From: Hygrophila difformis
Lineage: Eukaryota > Streptophyta > Magnoliopsida > Lamiales > Acanthaceae
Assembly (NCBI GenBank): GCA_030278955.1
Contig: JAOANR010000011.1
Span: forward strand, 30,322,403 to 30,386,402
Direction of reading: 5' to 3'
DNA length: 64,000 nt
In this document: positions 44,872 through 56,595 of the stretch, piece after piece
Numbering within the stretch: position 1 is the first letter of the stretch
How the letters are laid out: every line of letters begins with the position of its first letter
Position numbers and translations under genes: made by a program
Notes under the pieces: model-generated
The model's input: the letters and a program-made list of their open reading frames with translations, nothing else
The model's database searches: none
Told to the model about the DNA's origin: nothing

Positions 44872-46018
44872 TGTTATCACTTAAAAAAAAATAATAATAA
44901 AATAAAATAAAATAAACATACCAATTAAGCCTATCTGCCCGTCAGGCCAAAAGGGACAGTCAACTTTCTGCCCGTCAGGCTAAAGGGACAGTCACCTATC
45001 TACCCGTCAGGCCAAATGGACAGTCACCTATCTGCCCGTCAGGCCAAAGGGACAGTCACCTATCTGCCCGCTAGGCCAAGACCAAACGGACAGTCACCTA
45101 TCTGCCCGTCAGGCCAAGACCAAAGGGACAGTCACATATCTACCCGTAAGACCAAAGGGACAGTCACCTATCTGCCCGTCAGGCCAAGACCAAAGGGACA
45201 GTCACCTATCTGCCCGTTAGACCAAAGGGACAGTTACCTATCTGTCCGTTAGGCCAAGACCAAAGGAACAGTCACCTATCTGCCCGTCAGGCCAAGACCA
45301 AAGAGATAGTCACCTATCTGCCCATTAGACCAAAGGGACAGTCACCTATCTGCCTGTTAGGCCAAGACCAAAGGGTCAGTTACCTATCTGCCCGTCAGGC
45401 CAAAGGGACAGTCACCTATCTGCCCGTTAGGCCAAGACCAAAGGGACAGTCATACCTATCTGCCCGTCAGGCCAGGACCAAGGGAACAGTCACCTACCTG
45501 CCCATCAGGCCAGGACCGATGAGACAGTCAACCAATTAGACCTATTGGCCGGCCAAGCCAGGGAGGACAACTAGAATTACTTGCTCGTACAAAGAGAGCA
45601 AAGCAAAAGATTAAGACCACTCGATCCCAACAGATTAGAGAAGACCTGTCATTTATCGATAGCGTCAAAGCGGTTACCAAGAGCACTACCAAGGCGGTTT
45701 CTCGGATGGCGGTTACTGGACGGTCTATATATACTAAGCAGGGCTACAGAGGAAGAGACAACCAACACACCACAACACTCCTCTGGAGATTTTATTTTAT
45801 CTTAGTTTGTAGTTTAGTTTCTCTAGTTTAGTTCGTAGTTTGTAGCTCGAAGTTGTTTCATTAAGTTCCTGTAATTAACAGTGGGCAAGAAATTTAATTC
45901 TTGTTCATTGTTCCTAATTGTTGAAGGCGCAATCCAATGAAGGGAACTTTTCAGTTTCTATCGTCTTAGGCCTGCAAAGGGTTTACTATTTGTTGTTATC
46001 CAAATTCCTGCGATAACA
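44872..46018 (+). repeat. 3' LTR of R6
   Basis: 1147 bp, preceded by a polypurine tract. It carries its own minisatellite array at 44930-45541 and ends GCGATAACA followed by ATAAT. Confidence 0.93.
44930..45541 (+). repeat. Minisatellite in the R6 3' LTR
   Basis: Same CTATCTGCCCGTCAGGCC unit as the 5' array, with a different number and order of long and short variants. Confidence 0.9.
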
Positions 46019-46023
46019 ATAAT

Positions 46024-47090
46024 TCTTTGCATATTGTTCCCATTTTACTTTTTATGCTTTTCTATAACTTGGTTCTAAAAGTGATTAGTTATACCTCAGG
46101 TTTCTAGAAATATTGGACTCTTAAGCAAAGATGCTCGAAGAGGAAGAATATCAAAAGGCCAAATTTGAAGAAGATATAGAAATACTAGAGTCATGTATTG
46201 CAAATAAGCTTTGAAGCAGCTGAGGTAAGCAGATTGCTGAAACCTTTAATGTCAAGGCATCAAAAATCTGTTCTCTAGGTTGACTCCGAAACCTTGGACC
46301 TTTTAAATTTGGCTTTAAAACTTCTACTCATTTTATAATGATATTAATAGAATAATTCTTACAATGCACTTGCAACCAATGGGTCTTACACGAAAATTTT
46401 CTTCCATGCTTATTGTGATTTCTTAATTAGTTATAAACTCCTTGTGTTATATTCATATAGGTCTTTTTTCCCATTTATATTCAAGTGAAGTAGTGAGCTG
46501 AAATTTATTGTTCAGTTATATATCATCAAGCACAAATTCCAACAAAATATAATCTACAGAAAACCTAGGTAAAATTTTTAGTTGTCTGCATTGCTAACCG
46601 TAGAAATCTAGCTTTTATGTGCCTTTTCTTTCCACAATGACAAAAGGAACATGTAACTATGTATATGTTCATATACATATCAATCACTAATAATTATTCG
46701 AAAATAATTCAAACAAGCTTGCTCATTCCTATGACAGTAATTATAATTTATTGTTTGTAGAAATTTTTGAAACAGGATGAACAGAGTAATATTCATTTCA
46801 CTCAAATTAAACCAAACTTCAAATCATTCTTAAATTGGCTTCTTGAACTATGGGCAAGATATATATTTAAATACCTCTCCACTTTTGATTTTTCAATTCT
46901 CTTCATGTTAAGCTCCTTTTGCATTCATAAAGTTTCAGTCTTTGTTGTTCTTCTTCATTATTGTGCTATTTGTGGCATGGCCTCTCTATTGTGCTGATGT
47001 GCTCTCTGTTGGTTTCCTAAAAGGGGTTAGGGGATTCAGTTTTGAAGGTCTGGTGTCATTCAGTAATCAATTTATTAGTTTATTTCAAGA
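46024..47090. other. Intergenic, nothing recognised
   Basis: AT-rich DNA with scattered short ORFs lacking protein-like features. A short stretch at 46100-46220 looks faintly coding (EEEYQKAKFEEDIEILES), but it has no recognisable family and is bounded by stops. Confidence 0.4.
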
Positions 47091-47094
47091 GGGT

Positions 47095-48232
47095 GTGGTT
47101 CCTGTACTGCCCAGTACATACTGGGCATTTTTTTGACCGTTGGATGGTAACTTAAATGAAGGGCTAAGATTGATACAAGGGTTAAATATGTAATTTTACC
47201 TTTTAATATTTATTATGGTGAAATCAGACATAGAAATCAAACAAATCTATCTACACGCTTCTTTTTAATCATTTTTTTTTGCAAAGCATCTTAAAAAATA
47301 AAATAAAAAAAAATTATAATGAATTTTTAATCGAGTATAATCCAAATCTAAATTTGAAGATTGATACATGATAAAAGAAAAATTACTGAACGATGACATT
47401 CAGTAAGAGAAATCAAACATTCTGTATGTAATGTTTATACATTCTGTCTGTAAGGTTGATACATCATGTCTAAAAAGAGTGTGTAACATTCTGTTTAAAG
47501 TGTGTAACATTCTGTTTCCAAGTATATAACATTATGTCCTCAAGTATATAACATTCTGTTTTCAAGTGTATAACATTCTATTCTCAAGTGTAGCATTCTG
47601 TTTTCAAGTGTGTAATATTTTTTTCCAAGTATATAACATTCTGTTCACAAGTGTGTAACATTCTGTTGGCAAGTATATAACATTATGTTTTCAAGTCTAT
47701 AACATTCTGTTTTCAAGTGTGTAACATTCTGTTTTAAGTGTGTAACATTCTTTTCTCAAATAACATTATGTTCCAAGTGTGTAACATTCTGTTTTCAACT
47801 ATATAATATTCTTTTGTCAAGTATATAACATTTTGTTCTCAAGTATGTAACATTCTGTTTTAACTATATAACATTATGTTTTAAAAAATGTAACATTCTA
47901 TTCTTAACTATATAACATTATGTTTTCAAATATATTACATTATGTTCTCTTTTCTCAAGTGTGTAAAGTTAGGTTTCTTAGCAATACACATTCTATATAT
48001 TCTTTTGCTATATTATTATACTACACTATTATGCACTATAACCCAAGTCACTCATTGAAGTAGAAAAGTTATTACTGCAAAAAGCTGCAACAAACATTCA
48101 ATAAATATATTGATAAAATTACATAAGTACCCTTATCAAATCACAACCTTTAAAATCAAATTTAATGGCTAAGATTGAATGCAGTATGTACTGGGCTTTT
48201 TAAACCCAGCATAGGAACAATTTCGATTTCAA
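47095..48232. mobile_element. Putative TIR-bounded non-autonomous DNA transposon carrying a minisatellite
   Basis: The left end GTTCCTGTACTGCCCAGTAC and the right end read in reverse (GTTCCTATGCTGGGTTTAAA, then CCCAGTACATACTG) share GTTCCTRTRCTG and the CCCAGTACATACTG word. Further in, AAGGGCTAAGATTGA (left) and AATGGCTAAGATTGAATG (right) are direct matches. No target duplication was found and the superfamily is unknown. Confidence 0.4.
47405..47960 (+). repeat. Minisatellite of TATAACATTCTGTTTTCAAG units
   Basis: About 25 copies of a 20-22 bp unit (GTGTGTAACATTCTGTTTTCAAG and variants), degenerate at the edges, filling the middle of the TIR-bounded element. Confidence 0.85.
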
Positions 48233-48529
48233 GAAGCATAGCAAAATCTTTGTTGCATTCTTGCAATTGCTTATCATACTTTAGTTAGAATTTGGAAGTT
48301 TCTTTGTACCTATAAAGTTCAAGTTCCCTATATAATGGGATATATTTATCAACCTTTAAATTTGAGGAAATATGAGATCTTATGACATGAGAGAGAAACT
48401 ACGTAATGACAGTTGGATGGATTTTATATCTTTACTTATTTGTGTTTGTGGTTTTCTTTTTTCTTCGAAGGAAAAGGAGGGCCGAAGCCATTTTATTCTA
48501 TAATTATATGTTTACATTGTACGCATGAA

Positions 48530-48775
48530 CATCATGGTTTATATAGCTCTTGCTATTGACCAACAGACAGGTTCACCTTGACTAAGGCATCCGCCACACC
48601 GTTGGCCTCTATTCACATGCTTAATTTTTACTTCCCAGATTAACATATCACATATTCAGGAGAGAACTGGCGATAGGGAACCATGGCTGTCGTCCCCCTC
48701 AGAGAGCTTGTACAAGTGTGGTGTTATCGGATTCCAACTGAAGTCTACAGTGTCCTGAGTCCCATGAAATCTATA
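48530..48775 (-). pseudogene. RNase H (RVT_3-like) relic of a LINE or related element
   Basis: Translated on the minus strand, VDFSWNPITPHLYKLSEGDD leads, with frame changes and stops, to IWEVKIKHVNR. In the next frame, EANGVADALV follows, the conserved end of plant non-LTR type RNase H domains (HVxREANxVADxLA). About 80 residues remain, with at least one stop and one frameshift. No RT or poly(A) tail is recognised around it, so it is a relic or a fragment carried by another element. Confidence 0.5.
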
Positions 48776-48847
48776 TTTGTAGTTTTCAGATCAATGGATT
48801 TATAATTAACTTTGGTATTTCATGAAAACCTATCCAAAGTTTTATTC

Positions 48848-49090
48848 TTCCTCCATTTTTTTTTTGTATTGTTACACTGCATTATTTCATGCAATCAAGT
48901 ATCTATTTTTAATGCTTAGTATCTCAATTGTATAAAAATAAAACTTATGAAAATTATATATTCTAAGTTTATGCGATTAGACGAATCTAATAAGATCCCA
49001 TTTGATTATATTTTATTTTATATAATTGTATTAAAAAATCGAATCAAATTTAATCAATGAATAGTATTAATATGCAGACGTAATAATAAT
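48848..49090. mobile_element. MITE relic, same family as 54308-54566
   Basis: A CTTCCTCC-type left end and the shared internal phrase AGACGAATCTAATAAGATC. The right terminus was not found, so it is probably truncated. Confidence 0.4.
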
Positions 49091-49464
49091 AAATGAAGAT
49101 AGTAATTGAGTTAAGGTCACTTAATATGGGCAGGGATAAAATAATAAAAGTATATGAAATATTGAATAAAACATGTAGCGAATATTCTTTGACCTTTAAA
49201 AAAAATAAAAATAATAAAAATAAAAAAGAAAAAAGAAAAAAACTTTCACATAATCATAAATGGAGGGTTGGAAACTTGAAATACATTACTATAGCAATCC
49301 ATCAAAAATAGAAATTTGTATTATATCTCCATATAAAATGGAGGACAATTTACCCAAATAAGGAGATAAAATGGGGTGTTAATGTGGTTTGCCATTAGAA
49401 AATTTCTCCCTTTGTCCCAACTCGTACAAAATTTATTTAACCGTTAATCTCTTAAAATATACTA

Positions 49465-49810
49465 CCTCCATATTCAAATATTTATTACGAACTTCATTTT
49501 TCACACAGTACAAAGTACATTTTAAACCATTAATAACTTAAGTTCGCACAAGTAAAAATTATAAAAGTTTGATATTTAAAAACTGAACGACCAACCACTT
49601 GTATAATTATGATAAAACATTAAGTCAAAGTCTCTCTGTGAATAGTATCACATTACCAAATGTAAACAACATCTCAATTCTATAAATATAGCATTATAGT
49701 TTAAAACTATGTGAGAAAATAAATCTAATAAGATCTAACGACTATATTTTTACTTATAATTGTAATAAAAAGTTAAGTTAAACAGTATAAAAAATCCAAA
49801 TAGGACACAC
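49465..49810. mobile_element. MITE relic, same family as 54308-54566 in opposite orientation
   Basis: CTACCTCC end, then CATTTTAAACCATTAATAAC and CACAAGTAAAAATT, which match the reverse complement of the copy at 54308-54566. The other end is unclear. Confidence 0.45.
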
Positions 49811-49960
49811 TATAATTAAAAGGATCCAAATGAAACCAATTCATAAATGCATGAATTGCCAGTATTTTCTTTCAAGTGCTTTTTTTAAAATCAGCATAGA
49901 GGCACACAATGCCAAATGAGAGGAGGACAATTTTCCTTCTGGAGCCCTAAATTTGTCCAG

Positions 49961-50188
49961 TTACTTTCTGCAACAATAATATGGAGTATGAGTCAAACGA
50001 ACCATAGCTATAGTACACAGCAGAGATGGAGGCACGATGGCCGGCGTACACAACGCCGAGGGAAGAGCTGCCAGCGGCGGAGGGAGGCGCCTGACAGAGC
50101 GGGGGCGACGGAAGCCTCTTAGGGCGTGGTGGACGGCGGTGCTGGGTTTGATTTCAAAGCTACGGTGAATCGGGAATGGGGCCGCCAT
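49961..50188 (-). pseudogene. Possible 5' exon fragment of a host gene, unidentified
   Basis: A GC-rich island (about 50020-50200) in AT-rich DNA encodes on the minus strand a 75-codon frame beginning MAAPFPIHRSFEIK and rich in Arg, Pro, Ser and Ala, like an organelle-targeting N-terminus. No continuation or splice partner is visible. It may be a gene fragment or chance. Confidence 0.25.
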
Positions 50189-50543
50189 TCACCATCGTGT
50201 GTTTCTGACCTTTCTCCATAAAGTGGAAAACAGGGAAAGAAACTTGATAGAGTATGAAATTAGGGCTTGGTAAAATGACGCAGGGAAATCAAATTTGGAA
50301 TTGAGGTGGAGGGATGGAAACGAAAGACAGAGACAGAGGTACTGATTCTTGTGATTTTCTAAGAATTTCGGATGCTACTGTCACAAACCAAATTACTGTT
50401 CATAAGGGCTCTACTGTTCACATACAGAGCTTATCAAATACTGCTACCAAAAACATTTTTCCCAAGGCAAGCGTTGTAATTAACCTACACTCTCATCTCC
50501 ATTTTCATACCCCATCCACTAACCATTTCAAGAATTGAAAGAT

Positions 50544-53500
50544 ATGGATTCTTCCTCCTCCCCAACCCAACTGCCTGATCTTCTTCTTGAAATATCTGTC
50601 TGGATTGAAAATCTTAACAGATCAGAGCACTATAAAGATATAATCCCATTTTCTTCTTTAGATCTAGAAAATCTTGGTCGTTATATGTCTGGAATTGGAG
50701 TTGATGCTGACCTCAGTTTGCGGATGCGTGAGAAGATATGCAATAACGCTGTCTGGAAAAACAGATTCGAGCCCAAAAATTACGAACAGGTGGCGGTGAT
50801 GGTTGTGTCCTTTATCCAGAACGACCTAAAGGAAGTGTTTGAGGTCCCAAAGCCGCTGCAGCCTGACGATGGCATCCGCACAAGAACATTTGCCGTGGAA
50901 CAGTTTTTTCAAGCACTTGGGGTATTCCTAGATTCTGACTACGGCATTACTTGTGTTTTGGAAGAGTTGGGATCATTTTGTCCCATCTTTTCTGACAGAG
51001 TGTTTGAAGCAGCTGAAAGTGAGCAAGAAGTGCAATGTCTGTGGGCGCAATTTGAAGGGCTGGTCAACCAAGTCGGAAGGTTTGTGCACTCCTCCATTTT
51101 TTCACCTCATCAAGTAGTTATCAAAAGAGTGGATATTTTGCTTCTTGAGCGTATCACGTTTTTGAAAGATAGCATCACTGAATTTTTAAAAAGGTGGGAA
51201 AGTTCAAGCAATTCAAAGGTTGTATATGGTGATGTGAATTCATTCTTCATTATTGACTCACTCCTTCAAGATCTAGTCGATTTACTGAATCGAAGCAACA
51301 ATCCGAAAGTCAGTGAGATAAAAGATCTTATTCAGAAGCTCCACAACAGTCTCATGGTATCCTGGTCAATGCTAAAGGAACACTTAGAGATTCAAGAGTT
51401 CAGAGAGATTGCAGTGCAAATCAAGGATATGGCTTATGGAGCTGAATATGTGATTAATGCTTTCTTGATTGGAGCTGATTATGTGATTAACCCTTTTTGG
51501 GTTCGACCTGCTCCTCTTTGGTACGTCACCCTCAGACTTACTGGTCTCATTCAACGCATCGAGCAGCTTAAGGAGGATAGGATTCAGGAAATGAAGGATA
51601 CTACTCATGGTGTCAGGGGACAAAGAGTAGTTCCAGAAAGTTTAGATGCACGACAATCTGTATTGGTTTCCAGAGGCAAGAATGAGGTGGATGACATTAT
51701 GATTGGTTTCGGAAAAGAGGAGGAAAGCATCCTGGGCCAGTTATTAGGCGACACAAAACATCTGCAAATAATAACAATTGTCGGGACACCTGGACTTGGT
51801 AAAACAACATTGGCCAAGAAATTGCACAGTCATCCCTCTGTTCGTGATCGGTTTGACAAGCGTTCTTGGTGTGTCATGTCACAAGTGTACGAGAGGAGAA
51901 GCCTGTTAGTTGATATTTTGGAAGATTTGGGAGCTGAGGTTCGAAATGACATGGATGAAGCAAGTCTTGCCTTAGAAATTCACAAAACTCTAAAGGGTAG
52001 ACGGTATTTTATCACACTCGATGATGTATGGAGTTCAGAGGCTTGGGATGATCTTCGGCCTTGTTTTCCAAATGATGGAAACGGAAGCCGAATACTATTC
52101 ACAAGTCGAAACATGAATGTGGCCCCGATGGGCAGCATTACAAATGTTCTTCCTTTCTTGTCAGATGATGAATGCTGGGAATTATTGGAGAAGAAGGTGT
52201 TCAATGGCACAACTTGCCCTCACGAACTAGAAGTGATTGGAAAAAGAATCGTGACTAAATGCAAAGGGCTACCACTTGCTGTTGTTGTTTTGGCTGGAAT
52301 TCTTTCAAGTATGGGGGCAGAACCAAATACATGGACAGAAGTAGAGGAAAATTTAGAGGCATATTTCTTTTCTGAGCAGGACAAGTCGGTCATGAAGATA
52401 CTGGAACTATCTTACCAACATTTGTCACAACAATTGAGGCCATGTTTTCTTTATTTTGCATTATTTCCAGAAGACAAAAAAATCCGAGTGAAAAAGTTGA
52501 AACATCTTTGGATTGCTGAAGGGTTCATACAGAAAAAGGGAGAGAAGGGAAAGGAATGCATAGCAGATGAATACTTGGAGGAACTAATAAGAAAAAGCCT
52601 AGTTATAGTTACTAAAAAGCAATGGGATGGAAGAGCCAAGTCCTGTGTATTGCATGACCTATTACATGAAATGTGTGTGAGAATAGCTGAAAAGGAGATG
52701 TTTCTGAAAACGACTGACAGGTAAATTTGGCTACGACTTTTACTCACATTTATATTTTCCATATTTGGTTAAGACAATCTCCTCTTAAGAAACATAAAAA
52801 ATACATATATTTGTGTAGATTTTGGATGCTAATAGTTTTGTTCTTTTCTTTTTGGTTCAGTAGACATTGGAAAGATAATCTGAAATTTGCCCGCTTAGCA
52901 GTTCAAAAATGTGATGATAGTCTTCTAGGCTTTCCAAGGAGTATGCGATCTCTCATCTGCAGCAGGTATTCTGGCTTATCTCTTACCGGAATGATGTTAC
53001 TGAGAGTCTTAATGAAATGGGAGGAGGGCAATGGTTATAAAAATAAAGTTACTGAATTGGAAAGTACAATTAACGTGAGATACATGGATACAGGAGAGCT
53101 GCCAATAATCGAAAAAATTTTGGGCCATGAGAACCTTGAATATCTCATTACATTTCAGCTTAAGCTGTCATCACAACTTTTTTCAAAAATGATAAAGTTG
53201 AGATACATCAAAGCGTATAAGGTGAGATTTGATGGTGATTTTGAAATGTCACAAGTGTCAGGAAATTGCCTCGAATTTCTTTCCGAATTGTGGATTAATA
53301 GCCAAAAGGATGTAGAATTGTTGAAATATTTACCCCATCTGCGCCGGCTCAAATGTCTCTACAATGTATGGAATCCGACACATAGTTGTTTCGATGTTAG
53401 CTTTCTCACCCAACTTGATTCGTTTTCAGTATGTTCTTTTGGTGGAAGTTCCATAGCTGGCAACATAACCTTCACATTTCCACTGTATATAAGAAAGCTA

Positions 53501-53977
53501 ACTCTTTGGTGGCCCGGACTGTTTGATTTATGGGAAGAAATATCAGTTCTTGCGGTGTTGCCTAACCTTGAGGTTCTCAAAATAGGAGATTATACATTTT
53601 TCGGAAAAGAGTGGGACACAAAAGATGATGAATTCAGGAAGCTCAAATTCTTGGAATTGCATACTCTGCCTCTGAGGGAATGGAACATCTCTTCCAGTGA
53701 AAATTTCCCAGTCCTTGAGCAGCTAGTTATATATAACTGCCGGTATCTAGAACAGATTCCACCTGAAATTGGTGACATAGAAACCCTGCAGTTAATCGAT
53801 TTATCAGGATACGACCGTGATAGTCCGATATCAAACTCAGCTAGACGAATTCAACAAGAACAGCTAGACATGGGAAATGAAGGTCTTGCAGTTATTACGC
53901 ATCAACGTTTCAACCAGAGTTATCAAGATTCTGATTTTTATTTTGAGAAGCCACAATTTTACGAGATTGCCAATTGA
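50544..53977 (+). CDS. CC-NB-LRR resistance protein, late blight R1-like, two exons
   Basis: The ATG at 50544 (MDSSSS) opens a 2177 nt first exon ending CTGACAG|GTAAAT. The intron 52721-52860 (140 bp) ends TTTTTGGTTCAG and exon 2 runs to TGA at 53975-53977, about 1097 aa in all. Residues 1-400 form the long R1-type N-terminal region and a coiled coil. NB-ARC follows: P-loop VGTPGLGKTTL (about 413-423), kinase-2 YFITLDDVW (about 486-494), RNBS-B GSRILFTSRN, GLPL CKGLPLAVVV (about 573), RNBS-D CFLYFALFPED and an MHD-like LHDLLHE (about 702). Exon 2 encodes degenerate leucine-rich repeats. This family acts as intracellular immune receptors. All key NB motifs are present and I see no frameshift. 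It is the one clear host gene here and is flanked only by mobile elements. Confidence 0.9.
52721..52860 (+). other. Intron of the NLR gene
   Basis: GTAAAT donor and TTTGGTTCAG acceptor, 140 bp. Splicing joins AG|T as Ser and bypasses the stop that reading through would give at 52722. Confidence 0.8.
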
Positions 53978-54307
53978 TCCCGATCTTGATCTTAGGATCT
54001 TAACATCATTTGGTAGGTTGATGGTCATCCTACCAAATAATGTTCCGTGTTATATTCTAGGCTATCGTTTTTCATCCTCGAAGACCGATTCTATGGTTTG
54101 GCCTAAAGATGACTTTTGTACTTCAACTTTGACTTTAAGAATTCGAAACTTATTATGTATGTGTAGACTGTAGAAAAACAAAATATTCATATTTCTACAC
54201 CATGATTGATGTTTAATTGTGATGTTTTTGTAGGGTGTTGTTTTTGTTTCATACTTTCACATATGTTTTTGTACTAAGCTACATGAAATTGTCCTGCTAA
54301 TTGTGTA

Positions 54308-54566
54308 CTTCCTCCGATTTCAAAATAAATGTAACGTTCAAATTTTCTTTACTTTCATTATAGCACTTTGACTTCTATTTTTGTAATAGTTATACAAGAA
54401 AAATTATAGTCTAAAATCTTGTTAGATTCGTCTTATCTTGTACTTTTAAAATATCAATTTTTGTTAATTTTTTTACTTGTACCGAATTTGAGTTATTAAT
54501 AGTTTAAAATGTGCAATGACATACGTGCAGAATAGAAACGTTACACTGAAAAAGAAACGGAGGTAG
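54308..54566. mobile_element. Stowaway-like MITE (259 bp)
   Basis: Ends CTTCCTCCGATTTC.. and, reversed, CTACCTCCGTTTC.., flanked by TA on both sides (54306-54307 and 54567-54568). AT-rich interior with no ORF. Confidence 0.75.
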
Positions 54567-54635
54567 TATATGAATTTTGACCGGACAATTTAAGTAATTT
54601 TTTTAATTTCTTGTGTTAATACCTTTGGAATTTTG

Positions 54636-54992
54636 ACTGGCCGATTTAATTAATTTTCGGTATACCCAAGATTGAAATATGTTCAAGGTATTGATTTTTT
54701 CTGGTACGGTATGGATCGATATGCCAATTTGTAACGGTACGTAAAGCATTGTTCGGTATGTAAAAGTTTTGGTACTTTTCCGTATATTTCGGTTTTTCGT
54801 CGGTAAAAATCGAAAAGTAGGTATGGTATATATTTTTTGGTACGGTAACATTATATATTATAGGAAATCAAAATTTTCGGTATACCAAAATGTTCGGTAT
54901 TGGTATGGGAATGACTTTTACCCATATCGAAAATCTCGGTACGGTACGGTAACTGTAACGGTATTTCAGTATACCTTTTTTTGCCACCCCTA
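54636..54992. mobile_element. hAT-like MITE with CGGTAC subterminal repeats
   Basis: The right end is TTTTTTTGCCACCCCTA, which read in reverse is TAGGGGTGGCAAAAAAA, a hAT-type terminus. The body is full of GGTACGGTA/TTCGGTAT words. The left end (TTTTCGGTATACC) is degenerate and no 8 bp target duplication was found. Confidence 0.5.
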
Positions 54993-55936
54993 AATTCACG
55001 GCCAATTGATGGAAGAACTCATGATTGATGAGATTTAAGCCACTAGAATCTAATGTCCAGACACGCACCTTAAAACTTCAAGAGACCTCCACCCTTGAGC
55101 AATAACCGAGACTCAATGATCGGTGGTCCGAATGCACCTGTTTGCATAGCACACAAGCAATTAGGTATTGCAGTGGATTGTTTCCTACAAATTTGAGTCA
55201 CCGAAAAAAGTACTGATTGTGTACATACCATGTCAAATTTAGCAAGTCAATTTTACTCACTTGGCTGTACTGTACAATAAAGTCCCCCATCTCACTGATT
55301 CTTCTAACACTGCGAACCTCATCAGCATGAACAAAACAAAAAATAGGACAACTCAAGCGCATGAACCTGCAAAAAGCAACATAAAAGAAAATCCTCAAAG
55401 CTCCCCCAAACAGAGAAACCTCACCACACAATAAACTTAACCTCAATGGTGTTAAACAACAACCAACAATCCAAGAAATCAAACTATCAAACAAGAGAAA
55501 ATATACCACTCTATGGATCTACAACGATATTCTAATCAACATTTAGAAGTTCACCAAAATTCACAATCTAAAAACCCTCAAGGTAAAATGCACAATCTTT
55601 AACTAATGAATTGAAATAGACAGTCAAATTACTTCAGACTTCCTAAAGTAATTTAAATTACTTCACAGCTTTGGGTGATTATGCTATTCCAAAATCCTTC
55701 ATGCCACAGGAATAAATTAAATTTAAAACTAAAGTTAAATAGTTCACCCTTAGCTAGAATTAAATATTTTTTTTTTCTTCATATGTTATTCTTAGGGATA
55801 AAATTGACAACAATTAATAAATGTATCATGGAGTCAACTAATATTTACCCTTCAATGGGATTATTAGGAATTTTACATAAAATTCTCTCCGTCCGAACAA
55901 TCTTGATAGTTTGATTTTTTTTATATTATTCATTAG
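54993..55936. other. Intergenic, nothing recognised
   Basis: Short frames on both strands lack domain-like features or support from context. A minus-strand frame at 55198-55509 is rich in Phe, Leu and Cys and most likely chance. Confidence 0.4.
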
Positions 55937-56595
55937 TGTTTGGCTCGGGTGTAGCCAATGACTTTTTTCTCCTCGAGGGAGGCTATCGGAAAAGGATCAA
56001 ACCGATTACGGGTCCGGATTAACAATAATGCGCCCACAATTGACTGAATCGTCTTTGAATTGATCAAAAATAAAAAGATACAACGGAGAATCTGCCTGTT
56101 GTTAAGAAACAACGGCGGAATTCACCAAAAACAGGGAACCAAACTACCAGCTTCTAAGGAGCAACGGTGGATTTAGAAATGGTAACCGCTACAAACTAGG
56201 CTAGAATCTAAGGAAAGCTGTAAAGGAAAGCTGTAAAGAAAGCAGTAAAGATAACAAGGAATTAAATTTGATAAAAGGAATTTGGGGGTTGGATTGATCT
56301 CTCCGATTTTGTGTGTGTCGACCCCTATTTATAGCCGGAGCTGGAGTAACCGCTCTCCGGCCAACCCTTCTGAGCCGAATTCTTTCTTTCTTCATTTCAG
56401 TTGTTTTAGTTTCGGCTGTTTCTTCCCATTTCGGCCGAAATCTCTCTCAATCTCGATTCCCTTCCTTCGGTTTACTATGGACTTTCGGCCTTACTGATCT
56501 CGAGCCCATCCTCCTTTCGAACTTTCTCTTTCTTCTGGCCCATGTCTTATGGCCCAATAGTTTTTCGCGGCCCATTATTTCATATGGCCCCAACA
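55937..56595 (-). repeat. 3' LTR of R7 (659 bp)
   Basis: On the minus strand it begins TGTTGGGGCC, right after a purine-rich tract (GTAAGGAGGGCATC), and ends CCGAGCCAAACA. A minus-strand TATA box CTATAAATAG lies at 56334-56325. The 5' LTR is not in the window, so the target duplication (adjacent ATTAG) is untested. Confidence 0.65.

Larger units (their letters stand above)
41483..46018 (+). mobile_element. Gag-only non-autonomous LTR element R6 (TR-GAG type)
   Basis: LTRs of 1110 bp and 1147 bp begin TGTTATCAC and end GCGATAACA, with TGTTATC/GATAACA inverted ends. ATAAT flanks both sides (41478-41482 and 46019-46023). The internal 2279 bp encodes only a degenerate gag, with no protease, RT or integrase. 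This is the layout described as TR-GAG. The primer site and gag type suggest dependence on a Ty3 element. Confidence 0.93.

Noticed and set aside
44338..44894. Lys- and Phe-rich ORFs at the end of R6
   Set aside because: They are built on homopolymer runs with no recognisable protein pattern.
41549..45541. Regularly repeated units that could be mistaken for a CRISPR array
   Set aside because: Units are contiguous with no unique spacers, lie inside LTRs of a plant retroelement and vary by internal insertions: a minisatellite.
47095..48232. Helitron with a terminal hairpin
   Set aside because: The GCCCAGTAC hairpin is not followed by CTRR and inverted ends are present, which Helitrons lack.
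52722..52724. Premature stop truncating the NLR before its LRR
   Set aside because: The stop lies two bases into a sequence with good donor and acceptor sites; splicing restores one frame into the LRR region.
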